Part shown: positions 59,528-64,000 of the stretch, piece by piece
Numbering within the stretch: the first letter of the stretch is position 1
Layout: every line of letters begins with the position of its first letter
NCBI RefSeq assembly: GCF_000021325.1
Contig: NC_011365.1
Span: 620,001-684,000, forward strand
Direction: 5' to 3'
DNA from: Gluconacetobacter diazotrophicus PA1 5
GTDB lineage: Bacteria > Pseudomonadota > Alphaproteobacteria > Acetobacterales > Acetobacteraceae
Length of the DNA stretch: 64,000 bases
Program-made: the position numbers and the translations under genes
The notes under the pieces: model-generated
Databases searched by the model: none
Told to the model about the DNA's origin: nothing
What the model saw: the letters and a program-made list of their open reading frames with translations, nothing else

Positions 59528-61204
59528 CTACTGGGCCGGGGCGCTGCGGGTCATGGTCTGGCGGATCAGTCCGTCGACCGGTCGCCCGGCCAGGTCCAGG
59601 GCCACCGCTTCGGCCACGCGGATGCCGTCGATGGCCGCCGACAGAATCCCGCCCGCATAGCCCGCGCCCTCGCCCGCCGGATACAGGCCGGCGGTATTCA
59701 CGCTCTGCCCGTCCGGCCCACGCGGGATTCGCAGCGGCGAGGACGTGCGCGTTTCCACCCCCGTCATCACCGCGTCCTCCATGTCGAAGCCGGCGAGCTG
59801 CCGCCCGAAATCGGCCAGCGCCTCACGCATGGCCTGGACCGCGAAATCGGGCAGGCAGGCGGCCAGGTCCGTGGGCGTGACCCCGGGACGATAGGACGGC
59901 TCCACCGCGCCCAGGTGGGTCGAGGGCCGGCCGGCCAGGAAATCGCCCACGCGCTGGGCCGGGGCGCGGTAGCCGCCGCCGCCGGCCAGGTAGGCCTGGC
60001 GTTCCCAATGGCGCTGGAACGCGATGCCGGCCAGCGGGCCGTCGGGATAATCGGGGTCGGGGGTGACGCCGACTACGATCCCCGCATTGGCGTTGCGTTC
60101 GGCCCGTGAATACTGGCTCATTCCGTTGGTGACGACGCGTCCTTCCTCGGACGTCGCGGCGACCACCGTGCCGCCGGGGCACATGCAGAAGGAATAGACC
60201 GCCCGCCCGTTGGACGCGTGATGCACCAGCCGGTAATCCGCCGCCCCCAGCAGCGGATTGCCGGCATGCGTGCCGAACCGCGCGGCATCGATGACCGATT
60301 GCGGATGCTCAATCCGCACGCCGATGGAAAAGGGCTTGGCCTCCATCGCAACGTCCCTGCCGTGCAGCATGGCGAAGGTATCGCGCGCGCTGTGGCCGAC
60401 GGCCAGCACGACATGGTCGGCCTGCACCACCTCGCCGCCCGCCAGGCTGACCCCCGAGACCCGGCGGGCGCCGGGCGCGAGCAGGATATCCTCCACCCGG
60501 GCGCCGAAGCGATATTCGCCGCCCAGCGCCTCGATCTCCGCACGGATATGCTCGACCATCGACACCAGGCGGAACGTGCCGATATGCGGCTTGGACAGAT
60601 AGAGGATTTCCTTCGGCGCGCCGGCCCGGACGAATTCCGTCAGCACCTTGCGGCCGTAATGGCGCGGATCGCTGACCTGGCTGTACAGCTTGCCGTCGGA
60701 AAACGTCCCGGCCCCGCCCTCGCCGAACTGCACGTTGCTTTCCGGCGTCAGCACCGATCTGCGCCACAGGGCGAACGTATCGACGGTGCGCTCGCGCACG
60801 CTCTTGCCGCGTTCCAGCATCAGCGGCCGCAACCCCATCTGCGCCAGCAGCAGCCCCGCCAGCAGGCCGCACGGCCCCGCGCCGATCACTATCGGGCGGC
60901 GATAGGTAGCGGCAGCCGCCAGGCGGGCGCCGTCCTCCACGGGGACGCGATAGGTCGTATCCGGCGCCACGCCGACATGCCTGTCGCCCGCCAGCCGCGC
61001 CAGGACCCCTTCCTCGTCCCGCAGGGTGCAATCGACGGTGTAGACCAGGACGATCGCGCCCCGGCGCCGCGCGTCGTAGCCCCGGCGGAACACCGCGTGA
61101 TCCAGCAGGTCCTCGGCCGGAATGCCCAGCCGCCGGATGATCTCCGCCGCCAGGGCATCGGGATGATGGTCCAGCGGAAGCCGGATTTCGGTCAGTCGGA
61201 TCAT
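59528..61204 (-). CDS. FAD-dependent dehydrogenase (COG2509-like)
   Basis: A 558-residue flavoprotein. An N-terminal ~85-residue domain (RLTEIRLPLDHHPDALAAE) precedes the Rossmann site IGAGPCGLLAGLLLAQMG near 90. GEGGAGTFSDGKLYSQVSD, VVLAVGHSARDTFAMLHG and FCMCPGGTVVAATSEEGRVV follow, with a closing GEGAGYAGGILSAAIDGIR. This order matches uncharacterised FAD dehydrogenases of the COG2509 group. Substrate unknown. ATG 61204 is chosen; a longer frame to 61261 has no support. Confidence 0.85.
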   Translation of the reverse strand: MIRLTEIRLPLDHHPDALAAEIIRRLGIPAEDLLDHAVFRRGYDARRRGAIVLVYTVDCTLRDEEGVLARLAGDRHVGVAPDTTYRVPVEDGARLAAAATYRRPIVIGAGPCGLLAGLLLAQMGLRPLMLERGKSVRERTVDTFALWRRSVLTPESNVQFGEGGAGTFSDGKLYSQVSDPRHYGRKVLTEFVRAGAPKEILYLSKPHIGTFRLVSMVEHIRAEIEALGGEYRFGARVEDILLAPGARRVSGVSLAGGEVVQADHVVLAVGHSARDTFAMLHGRDVAMEAKPFSIGVRIEHPQSVIDAARFGTHAGNPLLGAADYRLVHHASNGRAVYSFCMCPGGTVVAATSEEGRVVTNGMSQYSRAERNANAGIVVGVTPDPDYPDGPLAGIAFQRHWERQAYLAGGGGYRAPAQRVGDFLAGRPSTHLGAVEPSYRPGVTPTDLAACLPDFAVQAMREALADFGRQLAGFDMEDAVMTGVETRTSSPLRIPRGPDGQSVNTAGLYPAGEGAGYAGGILSAAIDGIRVAEAVALDLAGRPVDGLIRQTMTRSAPAQ

Positions 61205-61338
61205 GAGGGAACCCGGTTTCTGTTCGGAGGCGTGCCATATCATGGGCGAGCCCCCCGGCAAAAGAATGCAGGACTCGCCCCGCCGGTCGCGCTTCTGTTA
61301 CAGAAAGCCCCCCGCCCCCGGACGAGAACCACGCCGCC

Positions 61339-62409
61339 ATGGCCGACCCGCACGATCAACCGCCCCCGCACCGGCACGATTCCGCCGAGGACCAAGCGGG
61401 AGAGTGTGGCCACGGACATGACCACGCGCACGATGATGGACATGATCACGGTCACGATCATGGGCATGAGGGGCACGGACATGGATTCGGCCACCATCAC
61501 GTCCATGCCCCGGCCAGTTTCGGCGCCGCCTTTGCGTGGGGCATCGCGCTGAACCTGGTCTATGTCGTCGCCGAGGCGACCTGGGGCGTGCTGTCCCACG
61601 CGCTCGCCCTGATGGCGGATGCCGGCCATAACCTGTCCGACGTCCTGGCGCTGGCGGCGGCGTGGATGGCGCAGCACCTGTCGCGGCGCGCGCCCAGCGC
61701 CGATTTCACCTATGGACTGCGCCGCTCGTCCATCCTGGCCGCGCTGGGCAATGCGGTGGCGCTGCTGCTGGTCACCGGCGGCATCGTGTGGGAGGCGATC
61801 CTGCGCCTGATCAACCCCGCCCCGGTGCCCGGCACCACGATCATGGTGGTGGCGGGGATCGGAATCCTGGTCAACGGGATCACCGCCCTGCTGTTCGCGC
61901 GGGGCGGGGAGGACCTGAACATCCGCGCCGCCTTCCTGCACATGGCGGCCGACACGCTGATGACGGTCGCGGTGGTGATCGCGGGCGCGATCATCCTCTA
62001 TACCGGCTGGACGCGCGTGGACCCCATCGTCAGCCTGGTCGTGTCGGTCACGATCGTCGCCGGCACCTGGTCGCTGCTGCGCGATTCGCTGGACATGGCG
62101 CTGGACCGGGTGCCCCGCACGATCGACCGCGCCGGGGTCGAGGCCTATCTGCGCACCCTGCCGGGGGTGCTGGACCTGCACGACCTGCATATCTGGCCGA
62201 TCAGTACGACGGACACCGCCCTGACCGTGCATCTGGTGCGCGCCGCCTGCCCCGTTCCTCCGGGGGAGGAAGACGCCAGCGAGGACAGCCTGCTGCGTGA
62301 CGCGACCGAGGCACTGCGCACGCGCTTTCGCATCGGCCATCCCACCTTCCAGATCGAAACGCTGTCCTATTCCGCACGATGTGTCCTGGCGGACGCGAAC
62401 ACGATCTGA
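61339..62409 (+). CDS. Cation diffusion facilitator, His-rich (CzcD/ZitB type)
   Basis: A 356-residue metal/proton antiporter exporting divalent cations such as zinc or cobalt. A very His/Asp/Gly-rich cytoplasmic start (15-58, likely metal binding) precedes six membrane segments. The transport site is formed by ALMADAGHNLSDVLAL in the second segment and FLHMAADTLMTVAVV in the fifth (two H-x3-D pairs, as in zinc exporters). A C-terminal cytoplasmic domain with LHDLHIWPIST follows. A second family member starts 3 bases later. Confidence 0.92.
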   Translation: MADPHDQPPPHRHDSAEDQAGECGHGHDHAHDDGHDHGHDHGHEGHGHGFGHHHVHAPASFGAAFAWGIALNLVYVVAEATWGVLSHALALMADAGHNLSDVLALAAAWMAQHLSRRAPSADFTYGLRRSSILAALGNAVALLLVTGGIVWEAILRLINPAPVPGTTIMVVAGIGILVNGITALLFARGGEDLNIRAAFLHMAADTLMTVAVVIAGAIILYTGWTRVDPIVSLVVSVTIVAGTWSLLRDSLDMALDRVPRTIDRAGVEAYLRTLPGVLDLHDLHIWPISTTDTALTVHLVRAACPVPPGEEDASEDSLLRDATEALRTRFRIGHPTFQIETLSYSARCVLADANTI

Positions 62410-62412
62410 CCC

Positions 62413-63342
62413 ATGCCGCATATCAGCAAGAACGCCCTGGCCTGGACCAGCCTGGGGGTCAGCCTGGTCGCCCTGAGCCTGAAATACGCCGCCTGGCGCG
62501 TCACCGGCTCGATCGCGCTCTATTCCGATGCGATCGAGACGATCATCAACGTCGTCGCCGCCCTGGCCGGCCTGTGGGCGCTACGCGTCGCCAGCCTGCC
62601 GCCCGACGAAAACCACACCTACGGCCATTACAAGGCGGAATACCTGTCGGCGGTGGCCGAAGGCGTGCTGGTACTGATGACCGCGCTGGCCATCGGGCGC
62701 GAGGCCTGGATCGACTGGCAGCATCCGGTTCTGCCGCACGCGCCGCTGTCGGGCATCGCGCTGAACGGCTCGGCCGGCGTACTGAACCTGGCCTGGGCGA
62801 TCGTGCTGCTGCAGTCCGGCCGGGCGCGGCGATCGCCGACCCTGATCGCAGCGGGCCAGCACGTGATGTCCGACGTGTGGACCACGGTCGGGCTGGTCGC
62901 CGGCTTCGTCCTGATCCCGCTGACCGGGCAGGCCTGGCTGGATGCCGCCCTGGCCGCGCTGATCGCGGTGAACGTACTGCGCGTCGGCTGGGAGATGATG
63001 CGCCGTTCGATCGCGGGCCTGATGGACGAGGCCCCGGATGCGGACACCCTGGCCGATATCCGCCACGTCATCGCCAGCAACGCCACCGGCGCGATCGAGG
63101 CGCACGACCTGCGGGCGCGCATCGTCGGCGCCATGGCGTTCGTGGAATTTCATCTGGTGGTTCCCGGCGCCATGTCCGTGGACGCTGCCCACGAGATCTG
63201 CGACCGGATCGAGGCCGCCCTGCGCGCCGAGATCGGCCAGGCGCTGATCCACATCCATGTCGAGCCCGAGCGCAAGGCCAAGCATGAGGGAATTGCGGTT
63301 CCGCCGGCCCCCGCGCCCCGGGCAATCCTGCCCTCATCCTGA
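62413..63342 (+). CDS. Cation diffusion facilitator (FieF-like)
   Basis: A 309-residue transporter of the same superfamily without the His-rich start. The second segment reads IALYSDAIETIINVVAALAG and the fifth HVMSDVWTTVGLVAGF. The D-x3-E in place of H-x3-D points to another metal than zinc alone, for example iron or manganese (inference). The C-terminal domain (IEAHDLRARIVGAMAFVEFHL) is complete. It probably forms an operon with the preceding exporter. Confidence 0.9.
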   Translation: MPHISKNALAWTSLGVSLVALSLKYAAWRVTGSIALYSDAIETIINVVAALAGLWALRVASLPPDENHTYGHYKAEYLSAVAEGVLVLMTALAIGREAWIDWQHPVLPHAPLSGIALNGSAGVLNLAWAIVLLQSGRARRSPTLIAAGQHVMSDVWTTVGLVAGFVLIPLTGQAWLDAALAALIAVNVLRVGWEMMRRSIAGLMDEAPDADTLADIRHVIASNATGAIEAHDLRARIVGAMAFVEFHLVVPGAMSVDAAHEICDRIEAALRAEIGQALIHIHVEPERKAKHEGIAVPPAPAPRAILPSS

Positions 63343-63461
63343 AACAGGGCTAGCATGGCGGTTCCGCTGGAACCCGCCGGACAATCCGCGCTAAAGGGAC
63401 GGATGGCCCCGAACCGACCCGCAGCCCCCATCCGGGCAGGCCTGGCCTGCCTCGGGCGAGA

Positions 63462-64000
63462 ATGATGAAAACCGACCTGACCGAACTGCGCATCCGCCAT
63501 ATGCGCCACCTGCGCCGATCCGCCCGGGTCACGACGGCGCAGTGGCGGCGCAAGATCGTGTACTGGGCCGCGGCCATCGTCGTGGGGCTGGTCGCCGTGG
63601 GCTTCGCCACCGCCGCCGACGCCGCCGCCGCCCTGCGTACGCGCCTGGTCCACTGGGACCCGTGGATCATGCTGGCGATCACCCCGGCGGGGCTGGCGCT
63701 GTCCACCTGGCTGACCCGCACCTGGTTTCGCGGCGCCCAGGGATCGGGCATTCCCCAGACGATCGCGACCCTGCACCTGGACGATTTCGCGGTGGTCGAC
63801 CGGCTGCTGTCGCTGCGCATCGCCTTCGGCAAGATCCTGCTGACCACGCTGGGCCTGCTGGCCGGGGCATCGATCGGCCGCGAGGGCCCGACCGTGCAGG
63901 TGGGCGCCGCGATCATGCATGCGTTCGGCCGCTGGCTGAACCTGTCGGCGGTGGGGATGCGCCGGGGGCTGATCCTGGCGGGCGGCGCGTCGGGCGTGTC
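63462..64000 (+). CDS. CLC-family chloride channel/antiporter, N-terminal part
   Basis: The visible 179 residues start MMKTDLTELRIRHMRHL and have two or more membrane segments. The selectivity-filter sequences are GAQGSGIPQ (GSGIP motif) and GASIGREGPTVQVG (G-R/K-E-G-P motif, with the gating Glu). CLC proteins exchange chloride for protons or act as channels. The gene is cut by the right edge of the window. A neighbouring ATG at 63465 is equally possible. Confidence 0.92.
   Translation, partial: MMKTDLTELRIRHMRHLRRSARVTTAQWRRKIVYWAAAIVVGLVAVGFATAADAAAALRTRLVHWDPWIMLAITPAGLALSTWLTRTWFRGAQGSGIPQTIATLHLDDFAVVDRLLSLRIAFGKILLTTLGLLAGASIGREGPTVQVGAAIMHAFGRWLNLSAVGMRRGLILAGGASGV

Overview
The window joins two kinds of DNA. 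Positions 1 to about 20,150 are AT-rich and carry a prophage. From about 20,165 to the end the DNA is GC-rich, with tightly packed alphaproteobacterial housekeeping genes. The host gene set (mre/rod shape operon, glyQS, leuA, RNase E with a long Ala/Pro/Glu tail, glnK-amtB, cysE, priA, xerC, KatE-type catalase) fits an acetic acid bacterium (Acetobacteraceae, Gluconacetobacter-like). That placement is inference from gene content and composition.

Prophage (1 to ~18.3 kb). It encodes a contractile-tailed phage with an HK97-type capsid and protease, a large terminase, a tape measure protein and a Mu-type baseplate (gp44, gp45, gp46, gp47 and gp48 relatives). It also has a frameshifting tail-assembly chaperone, a GTA-TIM-barrel tail protein, a split lysis cassette (spanins in one place, holin-like protein and endolysin in another) and HNH and GIY-YIG-like nucleases. 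Gene order is unusual: small units alternate between strands, the capsid gene lies inside the tail block, and the baseplate genes are spread over three units. Nearly every unit starts 24 to 37 bases after a TTAAATA-type element resembling T4 late promoters. This suggests one dedicated late-transcription system whose regulator would lie outside the window.

Right end of the prophage (~18.3 to 20.15 kb). It carries a RelE/HigB-like toxin with a small downstream antitoxin, a strong terminator, a probable Abi-alpha-like gene and a small Cys/His-rich protein. It ends in the 3' half of a tRNA-Lys(TTT) gene, the expected footprint of integration into a tRNA. The intact tRNA and the integrase would be to the left.

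Host region. Blocks run: transglutaminase-like protein, YidB-like and DUF2076 proteins; glyQ-glyS; the mreB-mreC-mreD-mrdA-rodA operon on the minus strand; two tandem glycine-zipper lipoproteins; leuA with a leucine-codon leader peptide; a CPT-like kinase and a Tat-exported amidase; RNase E; a chemotaxis receptor; a HerA-like ATPase/flavoprotein/amidohydrolase/cysE series; a UbiH-family hydroxylase; glnK-amtB behind a sigma-54-like promoter; a retropepsin-like protein, prolyl iminopeptidase and xerC; priA; catalase; a FAD dehydrogenase; two cation diffusion facilitators; and a partial CLC channel.

The most novel-looking host feature is a ~164-bp structured repeat in two copies (46820-46983 and 54894-55056). 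Its ~105-base core is conserved with compensatory changes, but it is enclosed by completely different, perfectly complementary 21- and 28-bp arms. One copy abuts the cysE stop codon. The other appears to supply the start of priA.
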